Source: Amia ocellicauda
Taxonomy: Eukaryota > Chordata > Actinopteri > Amiiformes > Amiidae
DNA length: 64,000 nt
Reading direction: 5' to 3'
Assembly: GCF_036373705.1 (NCBI RefSeq)
Contig: NC_089867.1
Location: forward strand, 5,176,501 to 5,240,500
The notes under the pieces were generated by a model. The model saw nothing but the letters and a program-made list of their open reading frames with translations. It was not told where the DNA came from and searched no databases. Shown in pieces: positions 36,852-46,516 of this stretch. Both the position numbers and the translations under genes were made by a program. Numbering within the stretch: position 1 is the stretch's first letter; each line of letters opens with the position of its first letter.

Positions 36852-38345
36852 CTGAAGGATAATGATCGGATCGGTAGCAGTGGATTTTATTAATATTTTA
36901 TGAACAACTAGATGGTGTTTTGTCATTTTGTGAATGATGTGCAGGTCTGTTGTATAACAGCCCTGCAGAGACAATCAGTGTAGGCTTAGTTAATGTGTGC
37001 CCACTTACAACATGAATGAATGAATGAATACAGCAGATCTGGGTTTCCCTCTACAACATGAAGGACTGGTTTAATAAATGCATCCATCAGTCCATAAACA
37101 CCATGACTGAGACGTGCACACTTTAGTTCAATTATAACCTGCTATATTGTAGCTGCTGTTACTGGATGATTAATCGTGAAACGGGTGTATTTTGTTTCAA
37201 CTGTAACTTGCCCTGGTTAAGGATGTCTGATAAGTAAATTAAAAATAATACAGCAAAAGTTGTACCATTTAAAATACAATATCTACTAGCATATATCTTC
37301 ATGATTACAATAATAAAATAATAAATAGCAAATACTTATTGTTGCACATGGAAACGTTTTCTTACGGTAAAATGTAATGGTCTGAATAAATGTTGTCTAT
37401 ACAAGTTTAGCTATTCCTAGTATCTCTTTACAGAAACGTGTATTTATTACACTTTCCAATCATGTAAAGCATAAAATAATAAACACAAAAGTCCTTTCCA
37501 CATCAGGCTGTATCACTCAGTGTTGTACTCTGTCTTTAAAACTAAAAACAAGCAAAACCCACAAATGCACAATCGCATCCCATAAGAGGGGATGAACTTC
37601 TCAACGGCCTGCTTTTACAAGAAAGCTCTGGGATGTGTCTGGCGCGGCACAGTACGGCACAGGCACTAAAGCCAGTGGAACTGAGGCATTAGTTGCACGT
37701 TTTCAATCCTCACATTAAACCTGCACAATCAGACTCCTACCTCACAAAACAGACACATAGGAATTAAAATAGAAAATGTTTCCAATGTTATTAACGAGCT
37801 GAATTTTCTTGTGTGTGCAAAGATGTACACATACGTGTAACATTAGGCCTGCTGCAAAAATTTGTGACACTAAAGGGCAGTTCCACTATGTATAATGGTT
37901 CATAATGGGTTGAAGACCTGAATGGAGATACCTTAATTACACAAGGTGGTGACATTATCATGGGTTTTGCTAAAAAAAAAAAAGAAAAACTACATAAAGC
38001 AAAAAAAGAATTGCATCTATCCTGTGACTGATAACTTAAGCTGAGGAGGGAATACAGATTTGAAACGATTCACTGCTATTTGGAGTTCCAGATCTGCAAG
38101 TTAATGTGGATGGGCAGGTAGTCAACTGAAGCAGATGGAAGTTAACCATTTCTGTTTTTTAAAGTCTGCTGCTATCATTTAATACACCACTGAAAATCAC
38201 AACTGATACCACAAAGTTATTTTGAAACCTTGGAACAATTTTGAGTTCAGATACTCAAAACATTTTCCATTAATTTCCAAATATGTTTGCCAATTTTTTA
38301 AATGTGTATAATATGGAGGAATCCAGATTTTAATGCATGTTTAGT
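36852..38345. other. Tail-to-tail DERL1 / ZHX2 intergenic stretch
   Basis: This is AT-rich DNA with further AATAAA hexamers (for example 37073-37078) and a short (TGAA)n run at about 37012-37029. No gene or named repeat was recognised. Confidence 0.5.
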
Positions 38346-39529
38346 TTTATTCAAAATATTACTAATTACAAATTAACTACATAATTCTTCCAGTAATTAA
38401 TTCAGTGTTGACATCAGTTCAGTGAGGTTTTAATAGTGGGAAAATGTTTCTAATGAACAAAACAGAATAAAATATTGAATGGCTGGTCCAAATATATGTG
38501 GTGTAATGTAATCAAACCTAGCCGACATACGCACTCAATCTGATCAAGGCTGTTCAATTGAAATAGGCTGCGTTTTATTGGGTTACAGCAGATGCCAAAC
38601 AAAAATAAGCATGATATTCTTAGCAGTACAGTATTGTGATATAAATGTTTCTGACCATGAGAAGTATTGCAGAAGCATAACACAAAAACAAACAAAGGTA
38701 TATGAATGTAGGGCTATTTCTGCTGTTGAAAGTGGAGTACAATTGGGACACTATTAGAAAGATATTACTTATTATTACCTAGCAGACCACTACTCATATG
38801 GTCATTAAACTGGGGGGCGACAAACCAACAAAAAACAAAACATTGAAATGGGATATGCAGTGCTTTTCTTTACTCCTTTCATTACGAACCTACTTTTCCT
38901 TCCCAGCATTCGCTTCCCCCGCTGCAATAGGTGGTGGGGTGGAAAGCCCCACACTTAGCCCTCTGTGTCACTCGGCCATCTTGGCAGGATCCACAAAGCT
39001 TCTGAAGCACAAAGTGTTCCTCAAAAGTGCATCATTGACTTCTGAAATGTGCCAACTGGTCAGTCATTGCTCAAGTTTGAAGAATGTCCTGGTGGACACG
39101 ATTGAAGCTTATGTTAAAAGAGAAGCAAGTATTACGCCAACAGGTAAAGTGGTTCTCTGTGTCTATAAAACAAAGAACACACGACTGAAGGATCAACTGG
39201 AAAGAAAGCGAACGACTTGCACGAATTATAAACGTAACAAAATTCCCCAAAATTGTACAAATCTGTTGCCATTCAGAAAAAAATATTTACAAGGACCCAT
39301 TTTTGTTTTGTTTTTTTCTTTAAAGTTTTGTAACGCAGCAGTACAACTTTGGCACTCGAAAGTCAGCTCCAGGGCCACGCTCTTGCGCAGTTCCAGTCCA
39401 TTGTGCCTCTGACTTTGTGGTTCACTTGAAATCATTGGTTCCATATACGAAAATATAACATTTGAATCTCCGTCCTCTTCCCCATAAGAGCTCTTCTGTG
39501 CAACTGTCAGCAGTTGAAAATCCACTCCC
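38346..39529 (-). other. ZHX2: ZHX2 predicted 3'UTR exon
   Basis: On the minus strand a good acceptor (TGTCTTTGCAG before GGGAGTGG) starts this exon at 39529. It pairs with a donor 12 nt past the ZHX2 stop. From memory, human ZHX2 also carries its coding sequence in exon 3 and has a further 3'UTR exon. A minus-strand AATAAA at 38351-38346 is a possible end, with another at 38579-38574. The 204-codon plus-strand frame across here is ignored as chance. Confidence 0.4.
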
Positions 39530-40063
39530 CTGCAAAGACAAAAAATGTATTCAGTTTGTTTCCCCTCAGTGTGCTTTCACATGGTATGAAAACAATTATA
39601 CCTATAAAATTACAGTTGATAACGCCACTGGGAACTTTTATACATTTTGATAACAGTCCTTAATATCAGAGGGTCGGGGATCAAAGGGTGTCCACATATC
39701 TCTGTGTGTGCTCAACACTGCCAGTTTGGAAACAATAGATTATGTTCAGAAAGATTAGTCATAGACAGCATGATTTGTTCTTCCCTCCAACTCTATTATT
39801 AACATAATGGAATCATTGCATCCCTGAAGAAATAATCTCCTTTCTACAGATCTCAACAAGGAAGCTGTATTACTTGCAATGACACCAATGTTTCTAAGCT
39901 TCATTAGGAAAGCTGAGAGGGGGTGTGTGACCTGCTAAATCATGTGGGTATTTGCTTGTTAAACACAGGTATGTATATTCCCTGGAACAGATGTATTATT
40001 TCAAGTTATACAACTATATATCCTGTCTCCTGAATAGAATCAACATAATATATTCTCATTTCC

Positions 40064-40470
40064 CCTGGAATCTACCACTCTCTCTTCTTCTTCTACCAAG
40101 AATCTGTGTGTGACCCTTGACCCCACTCTCTCCTACTCCCAGCACCTCCACTTGGACACACACCTACCGATTATTCCCATCCAGCACTACTCCTACTACT
40201 CCTCCTCCTCCTCCTCCTCCTCTCCCTTTACTGGCTCCTGATCTCAGCACGCATCCAGTTTAAGGCCTACCATTGCCTTGACCAGACTGCACACCTAGCT
40301 AACTTCCTCCAGAGCCCACTCCATTTGCACCCTTGCCCCTAAGTGGCGGAACGACCTTCCCAGTCCCTGACCATTGTCTGGTGATTACTCAAGACACATC
40401 AGTTCAGAATGTACCTGTAATACAGCAGCCTGATCTGCTAGTCTTGCTCTTATGCACTTTCTTATGAAAC
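40064..40470 (+). mobile_element. Decayed LINE (L2/CR1-like) 3' coding tail
   Basis: Broken plus-strand translation shows the usual end of a reverse transcriptase ORF: HWLLISARIQFKAYHCLDQ near 40231, a damaged W-R-N-D-L-P block near 40345 and LKTHQF near 40390. Intact elements have a HWLPVxxRIxFK, WNxLP, FKxxLKTHLF series. A (CTC)n run interrupts it at about 40187-40220. Stops and small indels break the frame. It lies inside the predicted ZHX2 3'UTR intron. Confidence 0.5.
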
Positions 40471-41011
40471 TGCTTTCTTACAGACACCTGCTTATTCAAT
40501 TCTGTACTGTTTCCAAAAGGCAGTTACAGGTTTCCCATAACAAAGTAATATGAGCAACGTGAGGATTGGCATGAACAGGAATGACCAATATGTTGCGTCT
40601 ATCCCTCTGAACACAACTTGTTGTTTCCAAACCTTTGTACAGTACTGTAGAGGTCTTTCACCTGGGAGTGCTGCCATGGTGCAGAATCCTGTAAGACAAG
40701 GATTAAATGGGCTGGTATATTGCTAGCCATGCGCTCTGATCTTTAGAGGCTTTTAACGGCAAAACCAGATCCCCCCCCCCCTTATGCCTTAAACTGTAGT
40801 TACTGTATAAAACATTAAGGGAGTTTTAGGCATAAAATTCCATTGAACATTTGGTCAGCTGTTTACTCATTAAATCTTAAATGTTTATTAATAAAATGTC
40901 TTGGGAATGAAAACTGCAGGATACACCAATTTTTTGGGGCTATTCTCGCTTTTTTTTTTATAGGGAAAAAAACAAGTCTCCACAAGTAACCATTATTACC
41001 TTCCACACACT

Positions 41012-43495
41012 TTAAACCGTTCCCTCTTCGGTGTCACCCTCAGGCAGTGGACAGGCCACTTCTGTGGAGTCAGAGACAAGCCCCTCTTCCTCGTCCAGAC
41101 TCCCCTGCTCATTATCCACCCCCACTGTAACCTCTACCCAGTTTCCATGGTCCTCTCTTGCCCGCCCATCCTGGCTAGCACTGCTGGCATCTTCGGATAT
41201 GTGCTTTCCATCTTTGTCAGCAAACCACTGCCGGATTTTCTGATGGCTCATTTTGGACCTCTCGGCGAGCTTGTCGACGTCCTCATCTCTCAGCACCCCA
41301 GTTTCCTGGTAGTACTGGTCAAGGATGCTCTGGGCAGGGGTTTCAACGCTCGACGGTGTGCCCTGGTTCTGCCCATTCAGCCCTTCTCCATTCGCCTTCT
41401 GGTACTGCTCCATCCACTGCAGATTTCCGGACTTCAGGGCCGACCGGTTCTCTTTAAACCAGCGGACAATTTCTGTGCGTGCCAACCCTGTCTGGAGCTC
41501 TAGCTGGTTGTATTCCTCGGGAGACGGCCACTGAGTTCTTGTAAAAATATCTCGGAGAAGCTGCAGGCATTTGTCATCCAAAGGTGCAGGGTTAAGCAAA
41601 GGGACTAAAGTGGGCAGAGGAGAAGCCCTCACCTTAGCCTCCAGGCCATGCACCCCATTGAGCTCCCCTTGCTTTTGTAGTTGTGGTGGCGGCCGCTCCT
41701 CCCAATCTTCCTCTGACCCCATGGCGCTGAACAGGGCTTGTTCCAAGTTGTCCCGTAACATGCGCCGCTCCAAAAACCAGTTGTCTATTTCCTTGCTGGA
41801 CAGGCTGGTGTTGGTTGCTAGGTGCTCGACCTCCCCTTGCGTTGGGCAGCTGGTTTTCCGGAAGCTGTCCTCCAGAATCCTCAGCTGCTCCGAGGATTTC
41901 CCTTTGAAATGCAGCTGCATGGTATCCAGAAAAGGACTCTGGGGCCGGTTGGGTTTCTGGGCAGCTTCCTTGGCCAGTGCTTCGCCGGCGATGTGCAACA
42001 GGCCCCTTTGCGCACGGTAGCGCTGGTCGCTGAACCACTTCTTGATTTCGCTCCTGGAAAGGCCCGTGGCTTCAATGAGCCGGTAGACCTCGTGGTCTTC
42101 TGGAACCTGGTTCTTGTGGAAGCTGGCCTTCAGCTCGGTGACCTGATCTCTGGATTTCTTACGATCCAAAGAAAGGCTCAGGCCTGGTGAGGCTGCCTTT
42201 GGGGGCGTCTGAATAGTGTGGATCACATTAGGCCGCTTCACTTCGGGAGCCACCACCGGAGATGGCAGGGGCCGCTTGAGAGCCTGGATGTGATTGGCTA
42301 CGGTCAGTGTAATAGGAGAACAGGTCATGGTGGATCCATTTGCAACCGGGGTCAACACCAAGCTCGTCTGCCCTAGGAGATGGCAGGGAAGTGTCTGGAT
42401 AAGGGGCTGTGCAACTTTAGCCTGCTGGGTCAAATGGGCAGGCAAAACAGTAAACGTGTGCGGGACTGCCTGGATGGTGCCGTTGAACATTTTTTTGCGG
42501 GCCTCTTCAACCTCCTCCGGAGACCAGCTAATGCCCTGCTTTAACCGCTGGGTGGTGAACCAGACTTTGATTTGCTCCTCAGGGTGTTTGGAAGCGGCAG
42601 TGAGCCAAGACAGCTCTGCTTGGGTGGGGTAGGGAAACCTGTTGAAGGAAGAGATGAGGGTCATGTTAGCATCCAGTGAGGGGTTATATTTGGTGGTGTT
42701 CAGAGGGACAGCTATTTTTGGTACCAAGTTGAAGTTGGGAGGGCGCTGCAGAGAGGGCATGACGTGAGATAGCCCTTCTTTGACTGTAGCCTCTGGGATA
42801 ATGACTGTCCCGTTTACGTTCAGAGCGGTGATGGCTTCTTTTGCAAAATTTGAGGCGAGGCCTTCTAATGGGTTGTCCAGCTCCTCCTCTTTCCGGAATA
42901 ACCGCTTGTTATTCGGCTTTCCTGGCTTTCCTGCAGTTGACCTGTTCAAAGGGAACGTAACCGTGTCCTCCCCAATCAGGTGAGCTGAGGTGTCATACAG
43001 GACTGCGCTGTTGGCGGCCTCAATCGTCTGCTCAAGGATGGTCTGGTTGTTCTGCTTGATCCTCTTGAACTTGAAGTTGCTCTCTCCAGGATGACACTTG
43101 TCATTGTGCTCCGTTAATGTGTCAAATTTTTTCGTGTTGAAGTTGCACTCCGCACAGACGTACAGGGGGTTTAGGATGACATTGGGGTGGTTCGAGTCCA
43201 CGTGCTCCTTGAATTCGTTTAAGTTCTGCGTGGAATAAGGGCAGTACTTGCATTCGTACCCGCCTTGAGTCTTGCGCTGGTGCCGAGTGTCTGTCCCCGA
43301 CCTCTCCTGCTCCACCTCCCTCTCTGAATGTCCCGTGCCATTTCCTAAAGTCCAGTCATCGTTAGACAGCACCTGTGGGGAGCCATTCTCCACCTGATTA
43401 CTTGTACACACGTCCATATCATCCGGGTCGTCCTGTTCCACCATGTCATTGGCTCGGATCATACAGGGAATAGTGGACTTCCTTCGGCTCGCCAT
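41012..43495 (-). CDS. ZHX2: Zinc fingers and homeoboxes protein 2, single-exon CDS, 827 aa
   Basis: ZHX2 is a nuclear transcriptional repressor that forms dimers with ZHX1/ZHX3 and NF-YA and controls liver genes such as AFP. The frame is uninterrupted from MASRRKSTIPCMIR to DTEEGTV; human is 837 aa. Two C2H2 fingers lie at Cys82/Cys85/His98/His103 and Cys114/Cys117/His130/His135. Four homeodomains have third-helix WF pairs at 312-313 (VWFTTQRLK), 487-488 (KKWFSDQRYR), 573-574 (NWFLERRMLR) and 679-680 (RWFKENRSALK). A fifth, degenerate one is seen near 727-765 (WF 757-758, IRQWFADKDGK). A coding region in one exon is normal for the ZHX family. The C-terminus is acidic. The ATG has G at +4. 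The identity is ZHX2 rather than ZHX1/3 because of the first 15 residues and the conserved synteny. Confidence 0.96.
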   Translation of the reverse strand: MASRRKSTIPCMIRANDMVEQDDPDDMDVCTSNQVENGSPQVLSNDDWTLGNGTGHSEREVEQERSGTDTRHQRKTQGGYECKYCPYSTQNLNEFKEHVDSNHPNVILNPLYVCAECNFNTKKFDTLTEHNDKCHPGESNFKFKRIKQNNQTILEQTIEAANSAVLYDTSAHLIGEDTVTFPLNRSTAGKPGKPNNKRLFRKEEELDNPLEGLASNFAKEAITALNVNGTVIIPEATVKEGLSHVMPSLQRPPNFNLVPKIAVPLNTTKYNPSLDANMTLISSFNRFPYPTQAELSWLTAASKHPEEQIKVWFTTQRLKQGISWSPEEVEEARKKMFNGTIQAVPHTFTVLPAHLTQQAKVAQPLIQTLPCHLLGQTSLVLTPVANGSTMTCSPITLTVANHIQALKRPLPSPVVAPEVKRPNVIHTIQTPPKAASPGLSLSLDRKKSRDQVTELKASFHKNQVPEDHEVYRLIEATGLSRSEIKKWFSDQRYRAQRGLLHIAGEALAKEAAQKPNRPQSPFLDTMQLHFKGKSSEQLRILEDSFRKTSCPTQGEVEHLATNTSLSSKEIDNWFLERRMLRDNLEQALFSAMGSEEDWEERPPPQLQKQGELNGVHGLEAKVRASPLPTLVPLLNPAPLDDKCLQLLRDIFTRTQWPSPEEYNQLELQTGLARTEIVRWFKENRSALKSGNLQWMEQYQKANGEGLNGQNQGTPSSVETPAQSILDQYYQETGVLRDEDVDKLAERSKMSHQKIRQWFADKDGKHISEDASSASQDGRAREDHGNWVEVTVGVDNEQGSLDEEEGLVSDSTEVACPLPEGDTEEGTV

Positions 43496-43672
43496 GGCTA
43501 GGAATTAGTATCAAAATGTATCCAGATCTCGTCCAAGGCAAGGGAGAGAGGTTCTCTGCATAAGAATAAGTGCTGCTTTTTTGGTTTTACCCTCTTCTGT
43601 CCTTTTTGGAGCTTTTCTGCTGACTGTAAATGTCAGCTCCAATGGGAGACTTCATGAGACTTCATCACAGAC
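43496..43672 (-). other. ZHX2: ZHX2 5'UTR part of the coding exon
   Basis: A strong acceptor on the minus strand (CTCTCTCTCCCTAG before GTCTGTGATG) places the exon start at 43672, giving 177 nt of 5'UTR before the ATG. Upstream non-coding exons are expected but were not found in the window. Confidence 0.65.
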
Positions 43673-45405
43673 CTAGGGAGAGAGAGACAGAACAAGACAT
43701 ATTTTAAGACAAGGCTATTATTCAGGTGCAGGAAAAAAGCTACCATTAAAAAAAAATCTATTATGGAAAAAACAAAACAGCACAGCTCTCTCAAACACTG
43801 TACAAATACACAGAAAAACACCATAGAATATACTGTCCAAAAAAAAGCATCTGCTTTTCCTCTTGTGGCTTCTTCCGGCCATGGTATACAACAGCAGTGT
43901 ATGTAAACACCTGTGAAACTAGTACTGAATAAGCAGCAGACAAGCATGGTTTACAAGCAATTTACTTCTTAATAACAAATCAGCCAAATTCCCTTTGCAA
44001 TGCCAGCTGGGTTGATTAGTTCTCAGCTGCCTTTCAAATCAATTTTTTATAAGCTCTAAACACTAGGAGGCGCTCTCCGATTCAGCCGAGTGGTTGTGGA
44101 ATTCAGGTCAAAAATTAGCCCTTTGTTTTCAAATAAGTACGGTGTGAAGTTTGTTTAGTTTATATTTTTTTGGGGTGGGAAAAATGTCATAACGTCGGCA
44201 GATTGACGTGGAAAAGGCTGTTCGTGACAAAAAGTTGCTTCTTTTTACCTCTGTACCTTCATTGAGCTGCTGTTCTCCTAGTTCACCTTTATTTTGTCAT
44301 TTGATCTCAAAGACATTGATCTCTCAGCCCTTCAGGTTTATTAAACTAGCATTGCGTTCTCACACTCTGCTGGTCTTGCTGGCTGTTGCCCACAAATGAA
44401 AAAATCTTGTAATTAGACTGCAGAAAGGTCACAATGACAACAGATTAAGATTTAAAGGCAGGCAGTGAAAAGGAAAACAAAATCCAACTTATTTTGTTTT
44501 CAGCAAGAGTAGTTCAGCAGAACATTTAATTGTATCCTTGTTTTTTTGTTGCTTTTAGCCATTGTATTGCTTTATTTTACAACACATAGCTCAGAGACAA
44601 TGGGGGGAGCAGTACTTGTTAATATCTGCCCCTCTTTACCTTATGTACAGAGAAAATGTGAATCTGGTTAAATCTGGTCACTGACTTACTGAAACAGATG
44701 TATTATTCTTATGACATTTCGTTTTCATTCAAGGTGCCTGCATAACTCATCTGTCACAGATCTGATCCACTGTGACAAGATTTACTCAATAGTACACTGA
44801 ATGTAATCTCGGACTCAATGTAAAACACACGATTAAAGATGAAGTAGATGGTGAAATTAGTTCTGACTTTCTAACAGACACTGTCATATCACTAAGGATG
44901 TATGGAAGATAAGTGGAAACTCTCGATGGTAAGAATTACACAAAAACAGTTCTATAATGATACAGTCCTTTGTTAAGTGTCAGGGTGGGAGCCATTCCAT
45001 CAAATTAGACACAAGTCATACATAATCACAGTGATGTCACAGAAGTCATACCACATTACTGTCAAATATGACTTTGCCAATCTAGAGTAATCCTCTCAAT
45101 AGAAACACACTACAAATCTGTGTTCAACAGCACCTTCCCCAGAGAACATGGAGCACCTCCAAGCACTCAACAAAAACAAGTTGAACTTATTCAGCTATGA
45201 ATAACACAACATACAGTGAGGGAAAAAAGTATTTGATCCCCTGCTGATTTTGTACAAAGAAATGATCAGTCTATAATTTTAATGGTAGGTGTATTTTCAC
45301 AGTGAGAGACAGAATAACAACAAAAAATCCAGAAAAACACATTTCAAAAAAGTTATAAATTGATTTGCATGTTAATGAGGGAAATAAGTATTTGACCCCT
45401 TCGAT

Positions 45406-46377
45406 TTAGTACTTGGTGGCAAAACCCTTGTTGGCAATCACAGAGGTCAGACGTTTCTTGTAGTTGGCCACCAGGTTTGCACACATCTCAGGAGGGATTT
45501 TGTCCCACTCCTCTTTGCAGATCCTCTCCAAGTCATTAGGGTTTCGAGGCTGACGTTTGGCAACTCGAACCTTCAGCTCCCTCCACAGATTTTCTATGGG
45601 ATTAAGGTCTGGAGACTGGCTAGGCCACTCCAGGACCTTAATGTGCTTCTTCTTGAGCCACTCCTTTGTTGCCTTGGCTGTGTGTTTTGGGTCATTGTCT
45701 GCTGGAATACCCATCCACGACCCATTTTCAATGCCCTGGCTGAGGGAAGGAGGTTCTCACCCAAGATTTGACAGTACATGGCCCCGTCCATCGTCCCTTT
45801 GATGCGGTGCAGTTGTCCTGTCCCCTTAGCAGAAAAACACCCCCAAAGCATAATGTTTCCACCTCCATGTTTGACGGTGGGGATGGTGTTCTTGGGGTCA
45901 TAGGCAGCATTCCTCCTCCTCCAAACACGGCGAGTTGAGTTGATGCCAAAGAGCTCGATTTTGTTCTCATCTGACCACAACACTTTCACCCAGTTCTCCT
46001 CTGAATCATTCAGATGTTCATTGGCAAACTTCAGACGGGCCTGTACATGTGCTTTCTTGAGCAGGGGGACCTTGCGGGCGCTGCAGGATTTCAGTCCTTC
46101 AAGGCGTAGTGTGTTACCAATTGTTTTCTTGGTGACTATGGTCCCAGCTGCCTTGAGATCATTAACAAGATCCTCTTGTGTAGTTCTGGGCTGATTCCTC
46201 ACCGTTCTCATGATCATTGAAACTCCACGAGGTGAGATCTTGCATGCGAATAATCGCACCAACTGTTGTCAGCTTCTCACCAAGCTGCTTGGCGATGGTC
46301 TTGTAGCCCATTCCAGCCTTGTGTAGGTCTACAATCTTGTCCCTGACATCCTTGGACAGCTCTTTGGTCTTGGCCAT
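45406..46377 (-). pseudogene. Tc1 DD34E transposase, internal deletion and frameshifts
   Basis: Translation begins [20 protein letters not shown] at 46377 (paired-type DNA-binding domain) and ends ANKGFATKY. After VGAIIR (about 46258) roughly 50-60 bp that related elements carry are absent, and the frame shifts before [10 protein letters not shown] single missing G near 45700 shifts the frame again exactly at the catalytic QQDNDPKH. Catalytic residues visible in the pieces are Asp in WSDE, Asp in DNDPKH and Glu in NPIENLW, with 34 residues between the last two. The size of the first deletion is estimated from memory of relatives. Confidence 0.9.
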
Positions 46378-46419
46378 GGTGGAGAGTTTGGAATCTGATT
46401 GATTGATTGCTTCTGTGGA

Positions 46420-46516
46420 CAGGTGTCTTTTATACAGGTAACGAGCTGAGATTAGGAGCACACCCTTTAAGAGAGTGCTCTTAATCTCAGCTCGTTACCT
46501 GTATAAAAGACACCTG
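46420..46516. repeat. 42-bp-arm hairpin in transposon leader
   Basis: Arms at 46420-46461 and 46475-46516 are reverse complements with one mismatch and a 13-base loop. The hairpin lies between the right terminal repeat and the transposase start, so the transposase mRNA leader would fold strongly. Confidence 0.85.

Noticed and set aside
38798..39412. 204-codon plus-strand open frame between DERL1 and ZHX2
   Set aside because: It has no recognisable domain, Lys/Ser/Leu-rich random-looking composition and no splice or promoter support, and it overlaps the predicted minus-strand ZHX2 3'UTR.
40492..40677. 61-codon minus-strand frame starting MAALPGERPLQYC
   Set aside because: No domain. The string CTACAGTACTGTACAAAG looks more like the edge of a dispersed repeat, and the hydrophobic stretch is probably chance.
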